From contig NC_049989.1 in assembly GCF_000003815.2 (NCBI RefSeq), positions 8,710,251-8,774,250 on the forward strand: a DNA stretch of 64,000 nt, in the 5' to 3' direction. The position numbers were made by a program, and so were the translations under genes. Source of the DNA: Branchiostoma floridae (Eukaryota; Chordata; Leptocardii; Amphioxiformes; Branchiostomatidae). The notes under the pieces are model-generated. The model worked only from the letters and a program-made list of their open reading frames with translations. It was not told the DNA's origin and made no database searches. This document shows, one piece after another, positions 26,580 through 39,369 of this stretch (positions are counted from its first letter, which is position 1; each line of letters opens with the position of its first letter).

Positions 26580-26694
26580 CCTAACTAAAGACATGCCCTT
26601 AATGTTCAGCCAGATTTTCCACCATCATACATACAGCAAGTTTTTGTTGCCACCGACTACGCTGATAAGAGAGGTTAATAAAGCTATTTGATGG
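26580..26694 (+). repeat. Diverged duplicated element, copy 1
   Basis: It shares an ordered series of blocks with 39260-39363: CCTAACTAA(A/G)GAC, then GATT..CCA..AT.AT, then a 49-bp block starting GTTGCCACC (26646-26694). The 49-bp block matches copy 2 at about 37 of 49 positions, and most differences in its first 30 bases are transitions. Either an ancient repeat or a duplicated conserved non-coding element. Confidence 0.5.
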
Positions 26695-29600
26695 ACACAG
26701 CTGTCATTTGCATTATAATAAACAAATACTTGTCTATAATTTCAACATTCACTTCTTGTAAAAAAAATTCACTTTCAGCAATGATTTTAGTGCTGAATAG
26801 AGAATAGCAGTGACTTATACCACAAAATATACAACTTGTACCAAGAAGTCACACAAACTGTCATACATATATCAAGAAATAATGCTTTTAAGCATTATAC
26901 ACAACAAATATGGGTCTCCAAGTGTTTGTCTGAAAAACAGTGCAACCATTTCTGCTGTCTGACTAAGTTGTGAAAGGATATCATTTGGTAAACTTGGTAA
27001 AAATGCAAAATGTAAATTTTAAAGCATCCTAAGTTAGGGCAAGGTGTCTAATATACCGCAAATTTGAAAGGTATATTCACATAAACAATACTTTTCTTCA
27101 GTGTTAAAGCGTTGTAATGCTGAGCATAAATCCATTTCTTAAATAAGTTTCCAAATTACATTCACTAAAAACATTTTTTGGTAACTAAGTGATGGAGCAC
27201 TGTGAGGTCGGGTGCATGAAAAAAGTGTCAGTATCTTAAGACAGTCCTGTCCAACATAGAACAATAGAAAAAATTTACATCAATTTTGATTAATCTTTTT
27301 AAAAAATCTGACAAAAAGACTAATATTGCTTCAAAAAGATGTAACAGCTCTAGAGCAGAGACATGAACATGAACTGATGAATGTGAGTGGGATAGTGGCA
27401 AGAGCTCATTCATATGACAGGTAACATCTAATTGTGTGCAAGATTTGATTCCCAACTTGCAATCTCTAATTTGATATGCAGCTCAATCACTGAGAATTGT
27501 CAATTGCGGGTGGTAGTCCTTGTTTTTATAGTGGCAATGCAAAGTCAATTACCAATCTCCGCACAACTAGTTCAAATTCTCCCGGTAACCCTTCTGTCCA
27601 GATAGTCAGCCAGAGTTTCAAAGAGACTTATCCCAAATTACACATCACACCCTCTGCATGCAAGCCTAAAGCTCTTCCTTGCCCATGGGGTTTAGATTTG
27701 GCTATAGTTACACTGAAGGTTACACTTCAAAATGACCTTTGACTTTTTCCTGGCTTGTCTTGGCCTCAGTGCAGCTGATTTCAATGCATCAAGGGGAAAG
27801 GCCTGCCCTGAATGAAACCCTTCCAATTCCCCAAATATCAGGAGTAAATCCCAGTGACATTCAGTCCACAAACACATAGAACATAGGGGTTTCCAGTAAG
27901 CACAACTTCATACTTATTTTAGAATTGAAGTTTGGTTTGAAAATCAAATTCAATATGCATATAACAGAAAACTGATGGAACGTCAAATCTAGCTTATTCA
28001 ACATCATTATTTTTCACAAATCTATGTACTGTAATAAAGTCACATAAATAATATATGGCTTCACCACATGAATACACATTGGATTCCTTTTGAATATGCA
28101 TGACTTCTGCTTCATACTGTTTCAAAACACTTTTCTGATGAATTGCCTGTTAAAAAGGTGATAACGGCTATTGAAATATCAGTTTTCTGACCCAGTTTTA
28201 ATGGTATCTAAATGTATATATTGCTGCCTGTGACACTTTTACAACACCCTTTGGAGTGAATGGGGGAATTTGAATTTACATTTTTGAAAGCATGGCTTGT
28301 AAAATATTACTATCAAAAGGCTGTTAAGTACATCAGGCATTTGTCATAAAGCTGGGGGTAATAAAAGGTTCAAGTAATGTTCTGACAGCTTCAAAACAAA
28401 ATGTCATGCACAAGGACAAATGATAATTTATTGTTGATGCACTAAAAATAGATGTAAATAAAGCTACCTATAACAGTAAATAAAAGGATCTAGTGCTAAC
28501 ATGCCAACAATCATACTTGAAGGATCCTTTTTTGCCCCTGAGACATTAAGTTAGAGAAAAGTTTCTTATAGGACCAAATGTAAGTAATTTCAAAGCGGAT
28601 AAAGATTCTAAATGTTAAATCATTTGAACATAATTAGACACAACATCAGTATACTGCCATCATTTTAGAGCTGCTTTGTGTTACTCAAAAGTAATATAAA
28701 TTTTCTTATATCCAATGAAACAATTAACATACAATAAATCATGGCAAGTCAAAGTAAAATGTACATGTAAGTGTTCATACACTCATGCACTCACTCTGTG
28801 GAGCTTGCCTGAAACCTCAGTCTGTACATGTATAACTGTGCCTCTTTACAGTTTGCTCCAGAAATGTCATTAGTAATCATTGGATTCCCTTGCAAGCTCA
28901 GTATCCATTTACCACTTTTCTTTACTGACCACCATAATGGTTAACACCCAGTTAAGGGTGTACATATATGTGGAGGGGTGCCAGAGCCTATTCTCTTCAA
29001 TTTTCTTGACTGTAGCATCTGATGATCTAGTCTTTATCATCATGCAGATGGTGTGCAACATTGGGGTAATGGGTTTGTTGAATTAGCAATTCCATACAGG
29101 GTAAAATTTTTGTAGAGTCTACATAGGCTTGATGATATTTGGTATTTCAAGATCAGGTATATGTAGTTATGAGTGGGAGTTTTAAGATGCTTCCCTTTTG
29201 GCTAAGCATTATGGAGCTAAAAAGTACTGTCGACTGAGTTGCAAGATAAATATGATCATCAGATGACATGAGCAATGCAGTGTTGTACCCTTCTGTTTGA
29301 TGTACCAAATTGCAACATTTGACGTACAATCTAGTGAAGATATGCCTCAGGGTTAGGATATCATCCCAAGCTTAGGGTAATCACTATGGACTTTTAATAG
29401 GTTTGGTTTAAGGTTTACGCTTATGGATCAGCATTTTAAAAAACAAACAAACAAGTCATATGTTATGCTTTCAAATAAAGGAGCAGGTAAGTTTTGCATT
29501 CATGGACTTACTGAAAGGACAATTTCATACAGCTTTTTCAATAGGAAGTGAAAGGTCATCTGAAACTGAATTCTTTTAACATTAATTTTTGGTCGGTTTT

Positions 29601-30854
29601 TGAAAGCTATATACATTATATTTAGCAAATTTATAAAAGAATACATTGCCATGAAAGACCTTGACAATATCAAATTGAATGTATATAGAACATTTTAGAG
29701 AATAGACTAGACTTCTAGTGCTTCCCAAAACTACACTTGAACAAAATCTATAAGTTAGAACAAAACCTACTAGGACAAAGTCATACATAAATCCTCTATA
29801 TGATACTGCTTCAATGTTCAAAGACACCAGAGAAGCTTGTAGTATAATTTATTCATCACATTGTCTATATTTCTTACCTTTATAGTATATATTTCTATTT
29901 CTAGGAAAGAGATAGAATTATCTCATCTTATAAAATTGAAGAATCAATTCTTATTTTTCATCTCATTGTATTATATCACAGTTCTTTTTCATGTTGAAAA
30001 CTTCTCCAAGATTTTCTATGTATCCCCAGGTCATAATTCTTTCACCCATATAAGAACAAAAGCCCTAAAGCCATGTTGCGGACAATGTGAAATCATATTG
30101 AAATCTGCAATTTGGTGCCAAAATTAAGCAGATTAGTATCCAATTACAGCAGGATGAAAAAGTAATCTTTGAGCAGTTCGACTGACAGAAAATTAATGGG
30201 ATTCCGGTAGTGCAGTCATGTGGTTGGCTTCCAACTTCCATTTACTCTACCCCAAGATTTGGATGCAATCATAATTCTTAAATCTATGCCAATCAATTCA
30301 TCTTGCTGGAGCAACAGGTTACATTGTTCCCCTTGACCTGAGAAGTTCATCCAACTATGCACATTTTCAGCTAGAAATGTGCTCATTCTAATTAGAATAA
30401 ATTAGCATTGAATATTCATTATTATTATCAGATAACAGTGTACTTCTTATCTTATATACCCATTGAAATCAACATTTTAATTTCTTCATGCATCTTATTA
30501 CATCTAGGATAATTCATTTGCTGTATTCACTTTTTTTGTGTAAGTATAGTTAGAGTAGCCCTCACAAAAGCTGATGTACTTTTGCTTCATTAACAAAGAT
30601 TGCTTATACAAGATAGAAAAGAAGAAGAGGAAGATGAAAATGTATAAGGCAAGGTCTTGACCTACACATATGTAAAGAAACTGTCAATCTTAAAGTGAGT
30701 AAGCTAATATGCCATTTCAAAATCTAACAAGACTAATCAAATTAACTATGGGCCTCAAATTCCAGTATCATTTTTTCTTCAAACTTTGGACTTTGCTACC
30801 AGGGACCCCCTAAAAGTTTAAAGTTTAGGCTTTCCTGTCCAATCTCTCCTACCC

Positions 30855-30960
30855 CTGACTTTTTGAAAAAAAAATTTTTTTTCCGACCAACCGACCCAAT
30901 TTTTTCTAAAAAAATCCTAGAAACAAGAAACAAAATTGGTGTGGCCTATAGATAAAAAAG
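30855..30960. repeat. A/T palindrome with CCGACC flank, possible repeat fragment
   Basis: A run of nine A followed directly by eight T, then CCGACCAACCGACCCAATTT and a second T/A-rich stretch. The layout suggests a degraded interspersed repeat, but no second copy was found in this window. Confidence 0.25.
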
Positions 30961-31681
30961 TTAAAGTAGATGTAGTCTACAAAAGTTGAATAACTGCATA
31001 TAAATAAGACTTATGAGGTACATTTGTAGTATATATTAAGAAAATCTATTTTCCTAATCAGATAGAACTGGAGTCCCTTAGGTATTTCTCATTACTTGAA
31101 CAAAGTTAGGATAGAATGCTTTTTTTTGCATTTCATTCATTGGACAATATCTGATTGGGCAATTCTTTTTCATCAAAGAGAAAGCCTACATAGTGATAAA
31201 TATGAACAATTTATCGGAATTGCAAGAGAGATCCTACAACCTAATTCAGGTCTATTTAGGGGTCTTTTGCTGAGGTGTGAAAATACATCAAATTATAGAA
31301 GATTCTGATTTGGAAAGTAGGCTTTATGATGTCATACATGTACATGCACACCTATGAAAAAAGATCAATACATTCAAACACTTGGTCACAGTATCTTAAT
31401 ATTGGGGATGTATCACCAAACAATTGCTAGACTGTAATATCTGTGCCATTTGCTGATATTTACAAAGACTATGTGTTTTAATTTGCGTCTTGCTTCACAA
31501 TGAAATCAGAGGGCTTAACCCTTGCTGTGCTTGCACTGCTCTGTAGCAGTTAATGTAGGTGGGAGTAGCCCATATACACTGAAAGATGTGTAAATGGTTT
31601 TCAATAACTTCAGAAAAGATGAAAGCTACAAGGAGCACCTACAACATGTAGAAAGAGGTCTTAAAAGACAACAAGGAAGCA

Positions 31682-31721
31682 TTCAATTGATCCTTCTTAA
31701 CATTTCAATTGATCCTTCTTA
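31682..31721 (+). repeat. 18-bp perfect direct repeat, 22-bp spacing
   Basis: TTCAATTGATCCTTCTTA occurs at 31682-31699 and 31704-31721. It looks like a recent slippage duplication. Confidence 0.85.
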
Positions 31722-32046
31722 CTAACAATCATGATCTTTACCAACTCTACCAACCACGGTCAATGCTACGACAGTAATACTTCTGATTGGGCCCAAAGTG
31801 CCACCTTCTACATGTTTTACCCTTTTCCATTAGTGGCAGGAATTACTTTGCCCTCAAATAAGAGCCAGGAAGTGTATATCCACTACCCCAGGCTGGCAAA
31901 TCTGCCGACTTCCATGAGCATAAACGTCCGGTCCAATAAGAGCACTACACAGAGTTCATAAGTCTCCTTTGTGGGAGAGCTTGTAGTGTCATGATGATTG
32001 AGCGCTGGGACAGCAGGCAGGATTGCAGCAGCCTGATACGGCAAAT

Positions 32047-32101
32047 GTTCGTCCGTTGGGACGAACAACCCATTCCCACAGGCTTCATTACTACGTAATG
32101 A
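32047..32101. repeat. Two adjacent short palindromes
   Basis: GTTCGTCC (32047-32054) and GGACGAAC (32059-32066) pair across a 4-nt loop. TCATTAC and GTAATGA (32085-32101) pair across 3 nt. They sit in a compositionally complex block at 31.75-32.16 kb. The GGGACGAAC word recurs at 33.12 kb. Confidence 0.45.
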
Positions 32102-32908
32102 CACCCTCGGAGGGATAGTTAAGCCCTGATGAGCCGACTGATATTTCACTTCCAATCTAGCATGTGGCTAAAACACAGATGCCTTATCTTTCCAAAGAGA
32201 CACAATGTTAATGGATGGCCAGATCTACTTAGCTCCAAATTGCCACAAAAAATTTAGATTACTTTTACTCCTGAAACAAAAAAAGAACATCTTACAACAT
32301 TAAATTAGAGGCAGCAATGTGATCTGATTTCTAAATCCACTGCACTGTGTCCAGTTTGCTTGCCACTATTTACCTTAGCCTAATGCAATTGTTGAACAAT
32401 GACCATTAAGAGTCTTACTATCATTTTTAAAGAGTAGACATGAACCCAGCTTGCATTCCAAACACGAACAGCCACCTTTATCAACACTGAGGGGTAATGT
32501 TAAGTCCAGCAAATACCCCAGAATAGCCGTAATGCAATTTCACCAGCAGGGACCTTAAAGTGCCCTAATTGATATGTTGTTGAGCAGCGCATGATCCTTA
32601 GTATGGCCACAGTGGGGAATGGTATTGAATACCCAACAGGTCTCCACTTTCAGTCATCAGGACAATGCTGACATTGATAGTTCTATTGTTGAAGTCACTT
32701 TCTGTTAATAGTAAGGGAACGAAGAAGTTTGTGATTGCAATACAACATTAATGCTAAATCAAGACACCTGACACACTGGTCTTCTTTTACAGGTTTGTTC
32801 TCCATCAGATTCTGTACTGTTGGAAAAATAAAGCGGCATAAAAAGTGAACTTATTCTAGTCTTATAAGTGACTAACAACAGCAAAAGAACTAACATGCAT
32901 TGGCATAA

Positions 32909-33757
32909 TACCGGTAGTAAGACTTATACCGGTAGATTCAAAATACTGGAACTTAAAGAGATCTACACAAAAAAGTCATGCAACAATAGTTATTTCTTAG
33001 CTGTGCACACTTCAGACATCTAGGTGTCCAATACATCATTTACAAAGCATCGATAACAATGGATTCGAAGACAACAAGGCCAAAAGTTTTCAGTATCTTT
33101 TTCGGGGTAGGCAGCTCGTCGTGGGACGAACACACTGTCACATTCATTGCCAAATTTATAGATCATAATTACACATGCTCACGGCACAAGACGAACATGA
33201 TTCAACAACAATCTTGAATTTCTGTTGGTGACCTACAACTCATGTAAAAGTGTGAAGAACCGTTGCATAATAGCCCGGATCTATGACTGAATGGGCAAAA
33301 TTGAACGTACGCAGCCATTTTCCCGCCATTTTTATATCTACGCTAGCAGTGAAGTGTTACGTCATAGCGGTTGTGACGGACAGAAGTTAAATGAAAATTC
33401 TTGACAGTATACGTCCGTTTTCTCATGACATTTTGTATGCTCATGCAGGTTTATGTTTTATGCATTTACTGACAGAAAAGGAAGGAACATCAGAGGATGT
33501 ATAAATGTACATAGCGGCAGTTAATTGTGCCGTGTTTCTTCCTACCGGTATTTTTTACCCCCTCCCAACCACGCGCCCGTTTGCCGTGTAATTCCGCGGC
33601 GTGTTACAATTACAATAGCAGGACAAGAGTGGCAGAAAAGTTACACAGAAGAAGTGGCAAGGGTAACCTATAACAGCAACATGTAACTGGAGAAAATGAT
33701 GCGTTGACAATGTGTCAAATCAGTATGGCTAGAGAAATCGTCGTAAACGTACCGGTA
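32909..33757. repeat. Cluster of four TACCGGTA palindromes
   Basis: Exact TACCGGTA at 32909-32916, 32927-32934, 33543-33550 and 33750-33757. A fifth copy in the window lies at 60710-60717. The 8-mer is expected about once or less per 64 kb at this composition, so four in 849 bp is a real cluster. It overlaps the E2F/YY1/CRE-like cluster. The CCGG core recalls CP2/Grainyhead-type sites (AACCGGTT), but the flanks differ. Confidence 0.4.
33314..33380. promoter_or_regulatory. E2F/YY1/CRE-like cluster, candidate TATA-less promoter
   Basis: TTTTCCCGCC (33318-33327) is a consensus E2F site. It is bracketed by two GCCATTTT words (33314-33321 and 33325-33332) of YY1 type. TTACGTCA (33357-33364) is a CRE-like site, and TGACGGA follows at 33374. 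The surrounding 33.25-33.65 kb is richer in CpG than its neighbourhood. Together these resemble a promoter of a widely expressed gene, but no coding exon is recognised on either side. It may serve a non-coding transcript or a distant gene. Confidence 0.35.
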
Positions 33758-36700
33758 TTATGATAATAGATGTTAATAGTATTTCCAAAATTTTGTTGCT
33801 GACAAGCATTTGACAGGATTGTTACAAAAAAAGAAAATGAAATAGGAACACAATGAAAGGGGAAAGTGGTGATATTCATGTTGTCTTTTTTACTTTTACT
33901 GTGTTTTCAAGAGTCACAGATAGTAGAATTATTCTGTTAACTTAACGTTACTCATATGTGACTGATAAACCTCTTCAATGATTTTGTTGGCATCTGTCTT
34001 TCACTTGAACAGCTGGAACTGCAGGAGTTGCAGTTTTCACTTTGATTTGTAATTCAATCAAGATAATATATTATAATAATAAGTATGAGCAGAAAATCAT
34101 GCAATGTTATAATTCCAAAAAATACTTGATTTTATCTAAAGTTTATCCTAAATGATCATATCCTGTTTCAAAATAACCTTAGTAGCCATTGTCATTCATT
34201 CATTCATATATTTCTTTCCTTCCATATAATTATAACCAACGTCAAGAATATTGGACAAAATGGAGTAATATGTCCTGCTAGCACTGTCAATCAATCAATA
34301 TTTACAAATCGAAGGATGATATATTGAATAAAAAATGTACTGGACTGGACCATGGGCTTAGGGGTTCTGTTAATGGAACTATATATTACATGATGAAAGA
34401 CATATCCAATCATAACATGCCATCAATAAGTCTTACAGAATACTTATAGTAAGTTCTTCCCCTTTAGCATTTCATCTGATTTGGAATAGGAACTGGTAAA
34501 GGTACTTTTCAAAACAAAGAGAGATGGATAAGGGATTCTACTTGTTTGCAATGTGTCCTTTTGCATTCTAAAGTTTTGTAAAAAAAACTATCATGACTGA
34601 TTCCTTAACATACTTTCCATTTCTATTTCTAAGAAATTTGGGGATACATTATTTGGAATAACTTGATTTGATAACAAGGAATTTTATTTTAACTTAAAAA
34701 TCAGTTTGAGACAAGACTTGAAGAAAAAAAGGGGCTTGTAACAAATTTAAGTTTCATCAACCTGCAATTCAGCTTCACTTTCTAGGTTCTTTGGCGTAAT
34801 ACAAATCAGTTACATTCCACAACTGCTTAGTCTTTCACAAAATCTTTTCTCTAAAAGATCCCGTTACCTGTCCGACTACAAATGAATGTTAAATGCTTCT
34901 TTACAGTACTATACCCCTTGATGTTATTATTTTCATGATACTCTATCAACAAGACTTGCATCAAAGGAAAAACAGGACAGTTGCTTGTCAGATTGCAGGT
35001 GGAATCTGGTCCATAGCTAACTTTGGATGGTTAAGGGACATGTGCAGAACATATTTTCAAACCTTGAAATAAGCAAAACAAACAGTCATGCATCTTTACA
35101 TTAATGTACACATATTTTGTACAGTTAATACTTTTTTAAGAGATGGATTTGTGGAAAGATTAAGCATCAGTGAGAGTTCCAATATGGACCTTAAAAATCA
35201 GACAGCCATTTTTTTGGCTGGATTTCAAATTGAGCCTCCTTAGGGACTGGCCTTTCATCCCATTTTTAAAACCTTTTTTCAGCTGAACTTACCAATAAAT
35301 ACAGCACAATTGCAATAGAATTAGTCCCAAATATTGGAAAAACAACATTTTTTATGTCTCACTTTAAAAGATTGATGGAGATGGTAGTTAAAATGATTGT
35401 AAATTGTTGCCACTTTCATAATTACGTCGGGTGAACATCTATTGCTGATTCAGAGTGGTGAATATTCCACTCAGACACACTCCTACCTCCTCTGGCAGAC
35501 AGCACTCCTGCTGATCAAATAAGCTAGCAATCTATATCTTACCCATAATTTCAGTTATGGAAATGATATCCATCTGGGCACTGCCAATGTGGGAAATGCC
35601 TATGCATTAGCATTATTGGAATATTGGTGGGTCTTGGATGAAAAGCACTTCAGCCCAAGGCGCCTCGTGAAATTGGCATGCATGACCTCAGCCATGGTAT
35701 TGCCGCACTGTAGGCAACATACGACACAGATGCCAATTAGGGGACTTGAGCCCACCACAGCCCCAACCAAGGTAAACCTTCATGGAATCAACTTAATCTA
35801 TCCAAGTTTGCGCTGCGGCATTCATGGATTGCGACATCTTGCAATTGCAGCCAGCCCAAAATTGCTGCGGCGAGTCCTTAAAATTCCTCATGGCTGGTCA
35901 AAGATTACCCAATAAATGGTTGAATGTGCACAGTGGTGCAGGCCCCCCATTAGCACACAAATAGTATATATTATACAGAGTGGCAAAAGCAATATTGATT
36001 AGTGCTTCCTTGTTAGTTTGCACATCCACCCCAGCCATGGTGGCCAGCAGGCTCCACAGAAGGAATTTCTTTCCTAGAAGAGAAAGTGTTATGCAAGTTT
36101 TAATAGTCTCAAGGATACACTTGTCCAAACTACAGCATATTTTGAATGGTAGGAACTGAAGCATTGATATTTGACACTTTTTTCTTCCATTTATACACTC
36201 CATGGAGATCTGGTGCTGGCTTGTGTAGAAAAGGCGCCAACTGACACATAAAATTAATGCCAAGTGGGAATTACGCCAGAAAGCCTGTTGAGAATAGAGC
36301 AGAAAATAATACAGGCAGTCCTGAATTTTCATTACTGGTGATCTTGACAGGGCTGCTTTGCATGGCTCAAAGTATGCTCAGATCAATACTCATCAAATCT
36401 GAACGCGAATGCATGCAACAATGAGGGGGAACAAATACTCGTCCTGAAGGTATATTATCAGAAATTGCCCTGCGTCGCCATCCATTTCTTACCGTGATGT
36501 CTTTCCATCTGAATGGTTGTCGTTTAACTACAGAAATTATTCATGCAATAAACCATGGGGGAGGATCAACACTGGATAGGGTGAGTCCACGTCAGAGAAG
36601 GGGTGGGAAGCTTAGAAGCTTTTACTCGCTTGTCGGGAAGGGAGAGCAAAAGAGGACCTTTTATGAACATGGTTTGAATTTTTAGTATGGCTTACAGTGC

Positions 36701-39255
36701 TTTGGATCTTGATGCAAGAAACTCATAATGCTGTGATAGATGTCGAAATAGCTTGGCCCTCGGCACAATTTTTCCTGTCACAAAGGAAGTCAAATTAAGA
36801 TTTAGTGGTTTCCCAACCAATATGCTCCAGCAACAGGCGAGGGCGTCTGGATAAAGCCATTCGCACTTGTGCCGTGTGACACACCATCGTTGATGCTCTA
36901 ACGACTCGGGGGGAAATATGTTCCGAGCAGATAAAGCCTTGTCAATTCAGAGCTGGATAAAAGGACAGAATGGGGGTGGATGGTAATGAGTAGGCCAGTA
37001 TCAGCTATGTGGAATGCCCCAGGAGGAAACCAAGGGCTTCTGTAATCAAGAAAAACATTGAGTGGACCACTCGGTGGGAGGAGCCGTGGACACGCACTTT
37101 GCTCCAGCTAGCCAACCATGTGATGACCCTAGATGGTGCAGCAGCAACGAGAAAGGAGTGGTGCATCGTTTGTCGCATGTGCTGCATGGTGCAGCTCTAC
37201 CCCTCCCATCAGGAAAGCTACCCCGAGTTGGTATCAACGACACCTTGTGTGAGAGGGAGACATTGTTAAGTCACAAGGTGGCAGTCTAGACCCACTTAAG
37301 TACCGAAGCATTCATAAGGACAACCAGGATTGGCCTGGCTAGGCTTTGCTATCCTATCTTGGGCTTAATGACCTATTGACGAGGCAGCAGCAGACTGAAT
37401 GTGACTGCATTTTGTAAGTACACATTCTTGTCTATGGCGTGTGGGTTAGAACCTGGTACCTGTCTAGGGTGCTGAAACTACACTAGCTGTGGTAAAACCC
37501 TAGCATGGGCCTTCTCCAGTTAACCATGTGTGTAGGTAGAGAAAATCCCATGCATGTTAAGCAGGTTGGTCAGAAAAGGTCAGACGGTTCCTATGGCAGG
37601 CCATAAATAGGCTGACCCAGCACAATTCTTGCAAAATTAAGCAACAATTTGAGTGTAATACTGCAAGCCTTTGCCCTGGATCAGTTATGCTGTCTTGCTC
37701 CATGCAGCAACATGTATGATAGAAATAGGAAATTTTGCTGATCCAAATGTAATAGGTTATCAGTATGTACAAAATCTGAAACCCCGTCTACTTAAAAACA
37801 GACCTACCACTCTTTACAGTAAACCTGTAATGACGGACATGCTACTAAATATGAGACGAAAGCAACGCTGGGCCCTTCCACCCTCTACGCGGGGAAAACT
37901 GCAGATTCATCATCTTCATCGACTCCCAGCAATATCTTCCAATATTCAATATGGCATGAGAAATGAGGGTTGCATCTTAAAACAGTGCCTTGGACATGCT
38001 TTGTGGGGATGTGGCCATACCGTGCCCCAAACATTGGATAGAGTCAGAGCCCTTCCAAATGACCATTCTTAATAATTCATACACAGGATAATTAGTAATG
38101 ATACTTGGATAAGTAAGGTGTTGTGATGGATGGTTTTGAGCTGGTGACAAATGGCTTTGCAATGCAGAATACGGAACAAATGAGACTGTTTCATAAGCAA
38201 TTGAAATGCGAGGTGCCGTCAACACCGTGCACCAGGCTGCTTGATGGCAAGGCTGGGAAATGGCCTGGGCATAAGCCTGTGTCCATATGTCTTGCTGGGC
38301 TGGTAGATGGGTGGACGTGCAGAATGTGACAATCTGGATTACAACACGTCAGGGGAGGGGGGTGGGGAACGCTATGGCTGCAAAGTCAAGCACGTGTAAA
38401 CAAACTTGTATTTGGCAGCCGTATTCCCTGGCTCTGCTGCAAAAATGGTGACATTACAGAAAAGACGCTGAAGTTTAAAATAATACAGAGGGCAAACACC
38501 CAGCTTGCAGTTGTATGCATGTTTTGTCAATGGCATTTTATAGACCAAATCCTTTCTTTACAAAAGGCTTGTTTTATTGAGTCACTGAACAAAGAGCTGC
38601 ATTGGCTTAAATGTCAAGATTGGTAAATTGTGTCGGGAAGATCCCCTAAATTCTTGCTGCCCCTTTGGCATGCAATCACACACCGCTGCAGGCGCTTTTG
38701 TTGTGTAATTACAGCCCGTTTCATGATGGATTTCTCGTGCCTCTTCACATTTTCACTGAAGACAACCATTGCCCAAATGAATCAGCTAGGCCACACAGAC
38801 GCTCACGGTTTACGTTCCAACTAAGATGACAGATCCTTCTTAGCTGTCCATCCTCTCCTATCCATGGCAACGTAATACTGCCACATCCGCAGATTTACAA
38901 TGCTGAGGTTCAGAGAAGTCCCCATGGGAGACATGAACAGCAACAAGCGCTAAATGAGACCGAACCGAATGATCAGCACAGGGATAAAATCCACCCCTTT
39001 ATGCAAGTGCCATCGGCAAACAGGGGAGATTTGTTGTGTTGTTACTAGATGGGTCAGGCCCCAGTTTCCAATAATCACAGTAGTGGCGCACAATCAAAAA
39101 GGTGCAGCTGTGGGTGTACTATTCAAGGTGAAATAGGCAGGAAACATGCCATATTAGTCATAAACGAAAAGCCGGTTTACAATGGTAAGCTACAGAAGTC
39201 CTTGGCATTGCAATGACAGTGTACAAATATGACAACGATTGGACCAAAATAAGAT
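33400..39255. other. Non-coding stretch 33.4-39.25 kb with several dense blocks
   Basis: AT-rich to about 35.4 kb. From 35.4 to 39.0 kb a series of higher-GC, stop-poor blocks (35.6-36.3, 36.5-37.3, 37.9-38.3 and 38.6-38.95 kb) gives overlapping open frames in several phases on both strands. That is more typical of conserved non-coding blocks than of exons. No domain was recognised in any frame. Confidence 0.45.
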
Positions 39256-39259
39256 GTGT

Positions 39260-39363
39260 CCTAACTAAGGACGGATTCCATAATGATCATATTATACATA
39301 AGTAGGCTGTGTGTGTTGCCACCAACCACGTTGATCAGAAAGGTAGATAAACCAAGTCAATGG
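39260..39363 (+). repeat. Diverged duplicated element, copy 2
   Basis: Counterpart of 26580-26694 in the same orientation 12.7 kb away. CCTAACTAAGGAC starts at 39260 and the GTTGCCACC block at 39315-39363. No terminal inverted repeats or target duplications are apparent, which leaves a regulatory duplicate as an option. Confidence 0.5.
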
Positions 39364-39369
39364 AAAAAG

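Larger units (their letters stand above)
26700..33290. other. Non-coding stretch 26.7-33.3 kb
   Basis: Mostly AT-rich. A perfect 5' splice-site word CAGGTAAGT is at about 29,485 with no associated open exon. A denser block at 31.75-32.7 kb includes the palindrome pair at 32.05 kb. No gene recognised. Confidence 0.5.

Noticed and set aside
35898-36332. 144-codon minus-strand frame
   Set aside because: No recognisable domain, and it sits in a region where several frames are open on both strands.
37430-37470. tRNA B-box-like GGGTTAGAACC
   Set aside because: No A box at the right distance and no cloverleaf; not a tRNA or an obvious tRNA-derived SINE.
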